NCBI RefSeq assembly: GCF_014697075.1 | Contig: NZ_JACJRE010000026.1 | Location: 43,414 to 107,413 of the forward strand | Reading direction: 5' to 3' | DNA from: Tolypothrix sp. FACHB-123 | GTDB taxonomy: Bacteria > Cyanobacteriota > Cyanobacteriia > Cyanobacteriales > Nostocaceae | DNA: 64,000 bases | Shown here: positions 46,672-54,907 of the stretch, one piece after another | Layout: every line of letters begins with the position of its first letter | Numbering within the stretch: position 1 is the first letter of the stretch | Notes under the pieces: generated by a model | Database searches by the model: none | The model's input: only the letters and a program-made list of their open reading frames with translations | Told to the model about the DNA's origin: nothing | Translations under genes and position numbers: made by a program

Positions 46672-48092
46672 GGTTTTTTCTCAAAGCTGTGCCAAATATT
46701 GCGGATTTGTTCAATAGCCCAATCAGCAGCTTGCGTAGGCGAAGCATTTGCTTGAATCACGCGATGAAAGATTTGTGCCCAAAGTTGTTGGATGTAAATT
46801 TGGCTCCAAACGGGGTGGAGTTTTTCATATTCAGGTAGGCGAGACTGATTGTAAATAGTCAGCGCTGCGGCGGAATGATGATCGCGCGGATCTTGCCACA
46901 GGGAATTTTTTAACAGTTGGGGTATAGTTGGCAAAATTCGCCCATTGAATCCATCAATTAAGCGCTGGAGATGATTCGGTTGTAGCAGATAGTGCAGAAA
47001 TTCTAAGGTGTCTTTGGATTGGTGCTGATGTTTAATTACTAGAATTTGATTCAGGACTTTAGGTACTTGCAAAGTTGTACCGTCTATTTTTTTGGGGTAT
47101 GTTGTTAATGTGCCAATATCTCGATAGCGCTTTGTCGCACTTTGATTATATTGGTTATTCTCTAATTTTTGGCTTCTGGGAATAGATAAAGTCATGTTGA
47201 CGGTCATCAGAATTTGATGATTGAGAAATGCATTATTATTACCTGAACCTGACCACTCTAAAGCCTCTGGCGGTACATAACCTTGGCGGTAAAGGTTGGT
47301 AAATTCAGCAATCGCTTCAATAAACTGCTGTCGGTTCTTGGTATCACCGAGGACAAAATCTTGCTGATGATTGACGATCGCTACATTATAAGCATCTAAA
47401 AACAGTTGAAAAGCGGCGGTGGTGTCGAAACCACTTGCAGACATACACAAGCCTAATCCATAGATTTCCGGATGTTGACGCGATCGCAATTTGGTTTGCG
47501 CCGTTTGCCAAAATTGCCAAAATTGATGCCATTCTTGGGGAATATCGCTGTCTTTATAGCCGATTTCTGCTAGGGAGTTTTTCCAATAATGAATGTAAGC
47601 GTCTGATTGACCAATGGGTAAGGCATAAAAACTGCGATCGCCCAGGACTCGATTTTGATAACGTACTTGAGGTAATACGTCAGGTTGAAAATTTGACGCG
47701 ATCGGCTCAATCACCTCAGATAAATCCAACAGCTTATCTTCCCATGCCAATAGAGGTGCAATTATTTTATTAAAGGTAATTGAAAATACAATATTTGGCT
47801 CCTTGCCATTATTGGGATTTTTCAAAATTTCCTTTAATGATTTTTCAATAAACTCATCAGAAACCAATTTTAAATTAACTTTCTTACCCGTATGAAGCTG
47901 CCATTGTTCAACTAACTGAAGTATGCCTTGATTTTCTACCGATAAGTACCCACGTTCCCATAAAATAAACAGTTCCGGGCTAGCATCAGCATTCAATTTG
48001 ACATCAGTGATGTTTACATTGACACAACCTTTGAGACCAGATAAAAAAAGGCTCCAAAAAGATATTTTTTTGAATTGTCTCCTGGTTAGCAT
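46668..48092 (-). CDS. Family 1 extracellular solute-binding lipoprotein
   Basis: 474 residues. RRQF near the start and [10 protein letters not shown] give a signal with a lipobox-like Cys23, though Lys at the -2 site is unusual. The mature part shows sugar-type binding-protein features: [46 protein letters not shown], then [19 protein letters not shown]. No ABC permease or ATPase gene is nearby. Because it is coupled (ATGA overlap) to a Cache-type hybrid kinase, it more likely serves as a ligand-sensing partner than a transporter subunit. Ligand unknown, perhaps a carbohydrate. Confidence 0.88.
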   Translation of the reverse strand: MLTRRQFKKISFWSLFLSGLKGCVNVNITDVKLNADASPELFILWERGYLSVENQGILQLVEQWQLHTGKKVNLKLVSDEFIEKSLKEILKNPNNGKEPNIVFSITFNKIIAPLLAWEDKLLDLSEVIEPIASNFQPDVLPQVRYQNRVLGDRSFYALPIGQSDAYIHYWKNSLAEIGYKDSDIPQEWHQFWQFWQTAQTKLRSRQHPEIYGLGLCMSASGFDTTAAFQLFLDAYNVAIVNHQQDFVLGDTKNRQQFIEAIAEFTNLYRQGYVPPEALEWSGSGNNNAFLNHQILMTVNMTLSIPRSQKLENNQYNQSATKRYRDIGTLTTYPKKIDGTTLQVPKVLNQILVIKHQHQSKDTLEFLHYLLQPNHLQRLIDGFNGRILPTIPQLLKNSLWQDPRDHHSAAALTIYNQSRLPEYEKLHPVWSQIYIQQLWAQIFHRVIQANASPTQAADWAIEQIRNIWHSFEKKP

Positions 48093-49137
48093 TGCAGTTT
48101 ACCATTAAGGTTCAATGAAAAATAACCCTGCATTATGGCATTAAAATTTCTTGGGAGGTTAATTGATCTTAGACTACTACTCTATCTTGCCAAGGTAGTT
48201 ACTGGCTTAAACCTGTGTATTTTCTGGGTTAGAAAATGTTTACCCTTGCGCACAATAAAAGTGTTTTTCTTAACTTTAAAGCTGCACTAATCAATCAACT
48301 TAATCTGCATTTTTGTATAGGGAATAAGGTTTTTCTAGCCTTTCACCGTCTTCCAGAGACTTTTATTATCTGCTTGATGACTTTTTAAATATTATCTAAA
48401 AGTAATAAATATAAACCTAATTTAACTTTAGTTGTGGTGCTTAGTCATAGTAAAACTTAATCTTAGTTCATCTAATTGTCATCTCATCGCCAATTTGGCA
48501 CATATAGCAATCCTCAATGAGTCACAAATATTTGTCTTCCTTGTGTTCGCATCTCAAATAAGATTGCTAAACTTCGTCCATGTTGCAATCTGGAGTAGTG
48601 CAGGCAGCGTTCAACTGAACACTCACGCCGAAGTCTTGCCCGCTACTACCATCAGGGAGCAAGATGCTCCCACTAGCCATGAAAAACGATGGTTCTCAAA
48701 ATAGATATGGTTTATACCATCATTAACTTTTATTGAGGCAATATTTAATTGAATGCAATTATCGCTAATAATGACTATTCATATTGGGTGAATAATTAAG
48801 TATCAGGGTTACTCATTAGAAAATCAGCTTCAGCCTTTTTCCCTGATAAAATTTTACTTTGATGAAAGCAATCAGGGAAAGTAGATTGATTGATTGATTG
48901 ATGAATAAGACTCTTTGCCACTAATCTTAAAAGTTTATTTGTCTTGACTCTGAGGCCTAGAATACATTTAAAATTAATTTAACATAACAAAAATAAATAT
49001 CACAAAACCATTATATAGCAAGACTTTGAGCGAATATAGCTAGAAAAAATATGTGCAAGTCTCTGCCTTTAGTTAGAGTTAAAAGAATTGAGCAATAGAT
49101 ATTTTAAGTAAAGTAACGCAAGTTTTAAGGAGATGCT
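48093..49137. other. 1-kb gene-free region upstream of susA
   Basis: No gene seen. A GGGAGC/GCTCCC hairpin is near 48654-48670, and a GATTGATTGATTGATG run near 48886. A segment CACATATAGCAATCCT at 48498-48513 recurs at 51615 and (inverted) near 34943. AAGGAGATG just before 49138 is the susA ribosome-binding site. Likely holds the susA promoter. Confidence 0.45.
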
Positions 49138-51558
49138 ATGTCTGAATTAATCCAAACAGTTCTCAATAGTGAAGAAAAGAGTGATTTGCGTTCCTTTATC
49201 AGCGAGTTGCGCCATCAAGAAAAAAAATACCTTTTACGTAATGATATTATTAATTCATATACTGAATACTGCTCAAAATATGATAAGGCTGAAGAATATC
49301 GCAATTCTTCTCATTTAGCAAAGTTAATTTACTATACTCAAGAAATTATTCAAGAGGACTCAAATCTCTGTTTTATTATTCGTCCAAAGATAGCTAGCCA
49401 AGAAATTTATCGGCTAACAGAAGACCTAAAAGTTGATAAAATGACTATTCAGGAATTGTTAGATATGCGCGATCGCATCGTCAACAGATTCCATCCCTAT
49501 GAAGGGGACTTGCTAGAACTAGACTTTGGCCCGTTTTATGACTATTCGCCAACAATTCGCGATCCCAAAAACATCGGAAAGGGCGTAAACTTCCTTAACC
49601 GCTATCTCTCCAGCAAATTATTACAAGACGCTAAACAGTGGCTAGAGAGCTTATTGAATTTCTTGCGGTTACATCAATATAATGGTGTGCAACTGCTGAT
49701 TAACGATCGCATCAAATCACAGCAACAACTTTCCGAACAAGTTAAGAAAGCTTTAAGCTTTGTGAGCGATCGCCCCAGCGATGAACCCTATGAAGAATTC
49801 CGCTTTACCCTACAATCAATGGGTTTTGAGCCAGGTTGGGGAAATACAGCCCAGCGCACCCTAGAAACTTTAAACATTCTCGATGAACTGATCGATTCTC
49901 CCGATCCCCAGGCTTTAGAAGCCTTCATTTCTCGGATTCCGATGATTTTTAAAATCGTCCTCGTATCTCCCCACGGTTGGTTTGGACAAGAAGGAGTATT
50001 AGGGCGTCCCGATACTGGTGGACAAGTAGTTTATGTCCTCGATCAGGCTAAGTCTTTAGAAAAGCAACTCCAAGAAGATGTCATTCTAGCTGGTTTAGAA
50101 GGATTAAATGTCCAGCCCAAAGTGATTATTCTTACCCGCTTAATTCCTAACAGTGATGGTACTCTTTGTAACCAACGCTTAGAAAAAGTTCACGGAACAG
50201 AAAACGCTTGGATATTGCGCGTACCCTTGCGGGAATTTAATCCCAATATGACACAAAACTGGATTTCCCGGTTTGAATTTTGGCCTTATTTAGAAACCTA
50301 CGCCATCGATGCAGAAACAGAACTCAAAGCAGAATTCCAAGGAAGACCAGATTTAATTGTCGGTAACTATTCTGATGGTAATTTAGTCGCATTCCTCTTG
50401 GCGCGGCGCATGAAAGTTACCCAGTGTAATATTGCTCACGCCTTAGAAAAATCTAAATATTTATTCAGTAACTTGTACTGGAACGATTTAGAAGATAAAT
50501 ATCATTTTTCCTTGCAATTTACGGCTGATTTAATTGCCATGAATGCTGCTAACTTTGTCATTAGCAGCACCTACCAAGAAATTGTGGGTACGCCAGATAG
50601 TGTAGGGCAGTATGAATCATATAAATGCTTCACAATGCCCGATTTATACCATGTAGTCAATGGCATTGAATTATTCAGTCCTAAGTTTAATGTCGTACCG
50701 CCAGGGGTGAACGAAAATTACTATTTCCCCTATACCCGCGAGCAAGACAGAGTAGAGAGCGATCGCCAACGGATTAAAGAACTGCTTTTCACCCTAGACG
50801 ATCCCAGTCAAATATTTGGTAAACTTGATGATCCAGACAAACGCCCTATTTTTTCAATGGCACGTTTGGATAGAATTAAAAACCTCACAGGTTTAGCAGA
50901 ATGCTTCGGTAAAAACCAAGAATTACAAGAGCGTTGTAACTTAATTTTAGTAGCTGGTAAATTGCGCGTTGAAGAATCTTCCGACAACGAAGAAAAAGAC
51001 GAAATTGTTAAACTTTACCAAATTATTGATCAATACAATCTTCACGGTAAGATTCGCTGGTTAGGCGTGCGCTTATCTAAATCTGAGTCTGGGGAAATAT
51101 ACCGCGTCATAGCCGATAGTCAAGGAATATTTGTCCAACCAGCTTTATTTGAAGCATTTGGTTTGACAATTCTTGAAGCCATGATTTCCGGAATACCAAC
51201 TTTCGCCACCCAATTTGGCGGCCCCTTAGAAATTATTCAAGATAAAGTCAATGGATTTTATATTAATCCAACTCACTTAGAAGAAACAGCCACGAAAATT
51301 TTAGAGTTTGTCACTAAGTGCGAACATAACCCAGATTATTGGCACAAAATCTCTCAACAAAGCATTGAGAGAGTTTACACTACCTACACCTGGAAAATTC
51401 ACACAAACAAGTTGCTTTCTTTATCGAGAATTTATGGTTTTTGGAACTTTACCTCTCACGAAAATCGAGAAGATTTGCTGCGCTATATAGAGGCTTTATT
51501 CTATTTAATTTACAAGCCCAGAGCGCAACAACTATTAGAGCAACATAAGTATCGTTAA
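49138..51558 (+). CDS. susA: Sucrose synthase
   Basis: 806 residues, the length of Anabaena SusA. The N-terminal half carries the helical sucrose-synthase region; the GT4 half shows GRPDTGGQVVYVLDQAKSLE, DLIVGNYSDGNLVAFLLARR, HALEKSKY, FSMARLDRIKNLTGL and EAFGLTILEAMISG (nucleotide-sugar binding). It reversibly converts sucrose + ADP/UDP to NDP-glucose + fructose, mainly in the cleavage direction. In heterocystous strains it affects carbon flow to heterocysts. AAGGAG precedes the ATG. An inverted repeat about 110 bases after the stop may terminate it. Confidence 0.96.
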   Translation: MSELIQTVLNSEEKSDLRSFISELRHQEKKYLLRNDIINSYTEYCSKYDKAEEYRNSSHLAKLIYYTQEIIQEDSNLCFIIRPKIASQEIYRLTEDLKVDKMTIQELLDMRDRIVNRFHPYEGDLLELDFGPFYDYSPTIRDPKNIGKGVNFLNRYLSSKLLQDAKQWLESLLNFLRLHQYNGVQLLINDRIKSQQQLSEQVKKALSFVSDRPSDEPYEEFRFTLQSMGFEPGWGNTAQRTLETLNILDELIDSPDPQALEAFISRIPMIFKIVLVSPHGWFGQEGVLGRPDTGGQVVYVLDQAKSLEKQLQEDVILAGLEGLNVQPKVIILTRLIPNSDGTLCNQRLEKVHGTENAWILRVPLREFNPNMTQNWISRFEFWPYLETYAIDAETELKAEFQGRPDLIVGNYSDGNLVAFLLARRMKVTQCNIAHALEKSKYLFSNLYWNDLEDKYHFSLQFTADLIAMNAANFVISSTYQEIVGTPDSVGQYESYKCFTMPDLYHVVNGIELFSPKFNVVPPGVNENYYFPYTREQDRVESDRQRIKELLFTLDDPSQIFGKLDDPDKRPIFSMARLDRIKNLTGLAECFGKNQELQERCNLILVAGKLRVEESSDNEEKDEIVKLYQIIDQYNLHGKIRWLGVRLSKSESGEIYRVIADSQGIFVQPALFEAFGLTILEAMISGIPTFATQFGGPLEIIQDKVNGFYINPTHLEETATKILEFVTKCEHNPDYWHKISQQSIERVYTTYTWKIHTNKLLSLSRIYGFWNFTSHENREDLLRYIEALFYLIYKPRAQQLLEQHKYR

Positions 51559-51883
51559 TTGGTCAATAGTCAGTTGTCAGTGGTCAGTTGTCATACCAAT
51601 TTAATGTGAAGTTGCACATATAGCAATCCTATTTCAGTTGTGAAAAATATTGGTTTTGACTGTTGAATGTTGACTGTTAACTGTCAACGGTTAACAGTCA
51701 ACAACCCTACATGTAATGGATATCTTTTCATCAAATCAAATCGGATTCCTATAGTAGGGTGAATAATATCTACAAGATAAAAATTTGTAGGGAATTATCA
51801 TCCTATTTTTTCAATTTGAGTATATTAATTACGAATAATAAACTACAAATTTGTACTGAGCGAAGCCGAAGAACCCGAATTAT
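51559..51883. other. Repeat-rich spacer after susA
   Basis: Contains TCAGTTGTCAGT units, ATACCAATTT (end sequence of the 101-bp element without its body), the CATATAGCAATCCT repeat at about 51616, and the inverted repeat listed separately. No gene. Confidence 0.5.
51668..51703 (+). terminator. 14-bp inverted repeat downstream of susA
   Basis: TGTTGACTGTTAAC (51668-51681) and GTTAACAGTCAACA (51690-51703) are perfect complements with an 8-base loop. A strong hairpin, but it is built from the TTGACTG repeat family and has no T-run. Confidence 0.4.
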
Positions 51884-52414
51884 TTATAATGTTAATTCAC
51901 GCCAGGTTCTTTGACCGACTATTCCATCTACTAATAAACTCCGCCGATTTTGAAATGCTTTAACAGCAGCTTCTGTCAAAGGGCCAAATATCCCATCAAC
52001 GCGCATTCCATAGCCGTTAGCAACGAGCAACCTTTGTAATATCCTGACTGTAATACCTGAACTACCAAAACGTAGAGTTGGCAAAGTTTGGCTATTATAA
52101 TTTTTAACTCTGGCTCTGACTATTAAACTATCGGCAATAACAGACCGAGAATACTGTGATAGATTCTTGTCAAGTTCTTTCAATAAATTTTCTTGATTGG
52201 ATTGAGAAAATGATGGCTTACTTAGAGAAGCCCCATCTGTCTCCATAAATTCTGGTGGTGTAATTTGAACCTTGGAAACTACCTGAGGTGAGGGACTGTG
52301 GATGGAATTCTGTATGTCGTTTTCTTCATGAAGCGTTTGTTGCTCCGGTATATCCGGTAAATATACTTGTCCTGTTGTTAACACGCCCGTCATCAGCAGG
52401 CCAATTTCACTCAT
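51884..52414 (-). CDS. Peptidoglycan-binding-domain protein
   Basis: About 176 residues from the ATG at 52414; an upstream start at 52498 would add 28 residues. The first 20 residues are mildly hydrophobic. A long polar linker leads to a C-terminal PG_binding_1 domain: LRFGSSGITVRILQRLLVAN, VDGIFGPLTEAAVKAFQNRR and VDGIVGQRTWREL. It should bind the peptidoglycan layer; no enzyme domain is present. The domain is very like that of the next gene (52803-53045). Confidence 0.85.
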   Translation of the reverse strand: MSEIGLLMTGVLTTGQVYLPDIPEQQTLHEENDIQNSIHSPSPQVVSKVQITPPEFMETDGASLSKPSFSQSNQENLLKELDKNLSQYSRSVIADSLIVRARVKNYNSQTLPTLRFGSSGITVRILQRLLVANGYGMRVDGIFGPLTEAAVKAFQNRRSLLVDGIVGQRTWRELTL

Positions 52415-52498
52415 ATAGTTCGTTCTACTAACACCGATATTCCTTTTGACAATACAAAGTCCTGTTATTCCGGAATAAAGTATAGGAAAGAATGACAA

Positions 52499-52802
52499 AA
52501 ATCAAGGAATAATCGCCGTTCATAATTTGTAATTTTTAATTTGTAATTAAGAAATATCGCTGAAAATCTGGATTTCTACAGATTAGATTTTTGATTGGCA
52601 AAAATTGTTACTATTTGCCTAAAAAATATGGTAAAGAAATAACAGTTTATGTTCTCGAAACTGCTAAAAATCTAGATATTCTAGTATAGATACTTAATGA
52701 TTCAATTTTAGATTTTGTAATTTTACGGTGATTAGCATACAGTTACTTGATGGTTAATCTTTGGCGGAGGAATGTATAAATAATTGTTGAGAGTGACTGA
52801 TG
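52499..52802. other. AT-rich spacer between the two peptidoglycan-binding genes
   Basis: AT-rich, no gene, repeat or hairpin of note. Confidence 0.5.
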
Positions 52803-53045
52803 CTAACCTGCTAACTCGCGCCAAGTTCGTTGACCGACTATTCCATCTGTTTTTAAATTTCGCTGGTTTTGAAAAGCTTTGACAGCGGTTTCAGTTAATG
52901 CACCAAAAACTCCATCAACTTTGACAGCATAGCGATTATTTAGTAACAGCCGTTGTAAAACTCTAACAGCATCACCTGTGTCACCAAAACGTAAATTGGG
53001 CAAACTAGCGTTAGAAGTAGCTCGTGCGTTCAAAGGTTGTTCCAT
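52803..53045 (-). CDS. Small peptidoglycan-binding-domain protein
   Basis: 80 residues, almost all a single PG_binding_1 domain: NLRFGDTGDAVRVLQRLLLN, VDGVFGALTETAVKAFQNQR and TDGIVGQRTWREL. No signal peptide is evident, so export is unclear. The close match to the downstream gene's domain points to duplication. ATG at 53045 with AAAGG nearby. Possibly a cell-wall-associated accessory. Confidence 0.85.
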   Translation of the reverse strand: MEQPLNARATSNASLPNLRFGDTGDAVRVLQRLLLNNRYAVKVDGVFGALTETAVKAFQNQRNLKTDGIVGQRTWRELAG

Positions 53046-53097
53046 AGAAAGGGGCTAGGGGCTAGGGTAAGAAGGAGATAAATAACCAATGACAACT

Positions 53098-53158
53098 GTA
53101 CGGGCGGGTTCACAGATACTCAAATATCCATAGCGATCTCCCATAAACCCGCCCCTAC
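53098..53158. repeat. GTACGGGCGGGTT inverted-repeat element, copy 2
   Basis: GTACGGGCGGGTT at the left and AACCCGCCCCTAC at the right end; 61 bp, followed by TGACAACTGAC. Same family as 41526-41588, one end base changed. Confidence 0.7.
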
Positions 53159-53237
53159 TGACAACTGACCAATAAAAAAACGATCGCTCTGGATCAAAGT
53201 TTAGGCGATCGCTCATAAAATTGATGTTTGTTGGTAA

Positions 53238-54329
53238 CTAACCGATACCCTCAATAATGGGATGGAAGTAGAAAGCTATACCTAATACTGTATAAGCAGC
53301 TAATAATAATGTGCCTTCTAGCCAATTAGATTTACCATCAGAACTAATACTATTGGCAATTAACACGGATACTGCCACAGCTACTAATTCAAAAGGTTGA
53401 AAATTTAAATCCATCGGTTGACCTAGCACCCAGCCAGCTATCACTAAAACGGGAGCGACAAATAAAGCTATTTGCATACTCGATCCCACAGCTACAGAAA
53501 CAGAGAGATCCATCTTATCTTTCATAGCTACAGTAACTGCGGTAGCGTGTTCCGCAGCATTACCTACAATCGGGACAATAATCACCCCAGTAAACAGTGC
53601 TGTCAAACCTAACTGAGATGTAGCTACTTCCAAAGAGTCAACTAGCATTTCTGACTCTAGGGCTACTAAAAGCGTACATACTAGCAGTACACCACTCCAT
53701 AACCAAATATTTGGCTTTTTATGGGGGATTTCTTCTTCTTCTGTTTCTGCCATACCCACATCATATAAATAAGAATGGGTTTTCATCGAAAATAGCAGGG
53801 TGAGAGCATAGACCAAAATTAATACTATAGCCACAGCAACGGAAAAATTTTGGATGGTTTCTTCTCCAATCCCTATAGAGGTAATTTGCATCGCTGTGGG
53901 TAGCAGGATAGCAATTACCGCCAAATTCATGGCAGAAGCATTTACCCGCGCTACAATTGGCTGAAATGTCTGTTCCTTATGACGCAGCCCGCCTAAAAGC
54001 ATAGAAAGACCCATCACTAGTAGTAAGTTACCAATAATCGACCCTGTAATACTGGCCTTGACTACATTGACAAATCCCGCATTCAGCGCCACCAAAGCAA
54101 TAATTAGTTCTGTAGCATTACCAAAAGTTGCATTCAATAACCCCCCTAAGGAAGGGCCAACTACTACAGCTATTTCTTCTGTGGCTGTACCCATCCAAGC
54201 TGCTAGGGGCAGAATTGCTAATCCAGCTGTGATGAAAACTACCAGTTCTCCCCATTCCAAATAGTGGGCAGCCAAGGAAACTGGTATAAATAACAACAGT
54301 ACGAGAAAGACAATGTTTTTTACTGACAT
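53238..54329 (-). CDS. cax: Calcium/proton antiporter
   Basis: 363 residues with about 11 hydrophobic segments. The two Cax repeats carry FGNATELIIALVAL and GNAAEHATAVTVAMKDKMDL, each followed by a G-S-x-x-Q/G-N stretch; these acidic-histidine motifs bind cation. An acidic loop ETEEEEIP lies between the halves. It exports Ca2+ (or another divalent cation) in exchange for H+ across the membrane. The gene is downstream of the GH57 gene's divergent region; no operon partner. Confidence 0.93.
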   Translation of the reverse strand: MSVKNIVFLVLLLFIPVSLAAHYLEWGELVVFITAGLAILPLAAWMGTATEEIAVVVGPSLGGLLNATFGNATELIIALVALNAGFVNVVKASITGSIIGNLLLVMGLSMLLGGLRHKEQTFQPIVARVNASAMNLAVIAILLPTAMQITSIGIGEETIQNFSVAVAIVLILVYALTLLFSMKTHSYLYDVGMAETEEEEIPHKKPNIWLWSGVLLVCTLLVALESEMLVDSLEVATSQLGLTALFTGVIIVPIVGNAAEHATAVTVAMKDKMDLSVSVAVGSSMQIALFVAPVLVIAGWVLGQPMDLNFQPFELVAVAVSVLIANSISSDGKSNWLEGTLLLAAYTVLGIAFYFHPIIEGIG

Positions 54330-54907
54330 CGATCGCTTTAAGTAGAAGGTATCTAGTCACAGATTTAATAGTCAATGGTCAATGGTCAAGGGGGAATAGT
54401 CAATAGGTATTGGGCATTGGGCATTGGGTATTGGGCATGGGGCATTGGGTATTCATTGTTGCAACTGACAACTAACAACTAACAACTGACAACTGACAAC
54501 TAACTATTAACAATTCCGAAATTTTACGGTTTCTATTATTGCGTGAGATATGTAATATAAGATTGCGTTTTAAGTAGGTTTTGCAATGTTTTGTAGCAAA
54601 ACTATAACTAGAGGTCGATATTTTACTGTAAAAATGCGGTTTAATATATTAAAAGACAATTAAGTTTATTGGCTCGACCAAATAAGCTCCCCAATCAGGA
54701 GTTTTTCGATGGATAATGATTTAGTTGCTTTTGGGAAAGGTCTGTGCGATAACGCAGATTTCCCGCTATACTAAAACCGCTTTCTTGGAAGGGCTGCATA
54801 TCACAGTTGTTATCGGTACGGATTTTATATTTGAGCCTGTGAAGAAAGCTTATAAAGACCCGATTTGTCACAGTTGCAAGTTTTTTTTCGATTTTGGATA
54901 AATATAC
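54330..54907. repeat. Spacer with TTGGGCA and AACTGACAACTAAC tandem repeats
   Basis: TCAATGGTCAATGGTC at 54371-54386, ATTGGGC/GTATTGGGC heptamers at 54405-54450, then an AACTGACAACTAACAACT run to about 54505. The remaining sequence to 54907 is AT-rich and should hold the GH57 promoter. No gene. Confidence 0.6.

Noticed and set aside
48432-48704. 90-codon frame upstream of susA
   Set aside because: Contains the CATATAGCAATCCT repeat and a hairpin; no protein features and no ribosome-binding site.
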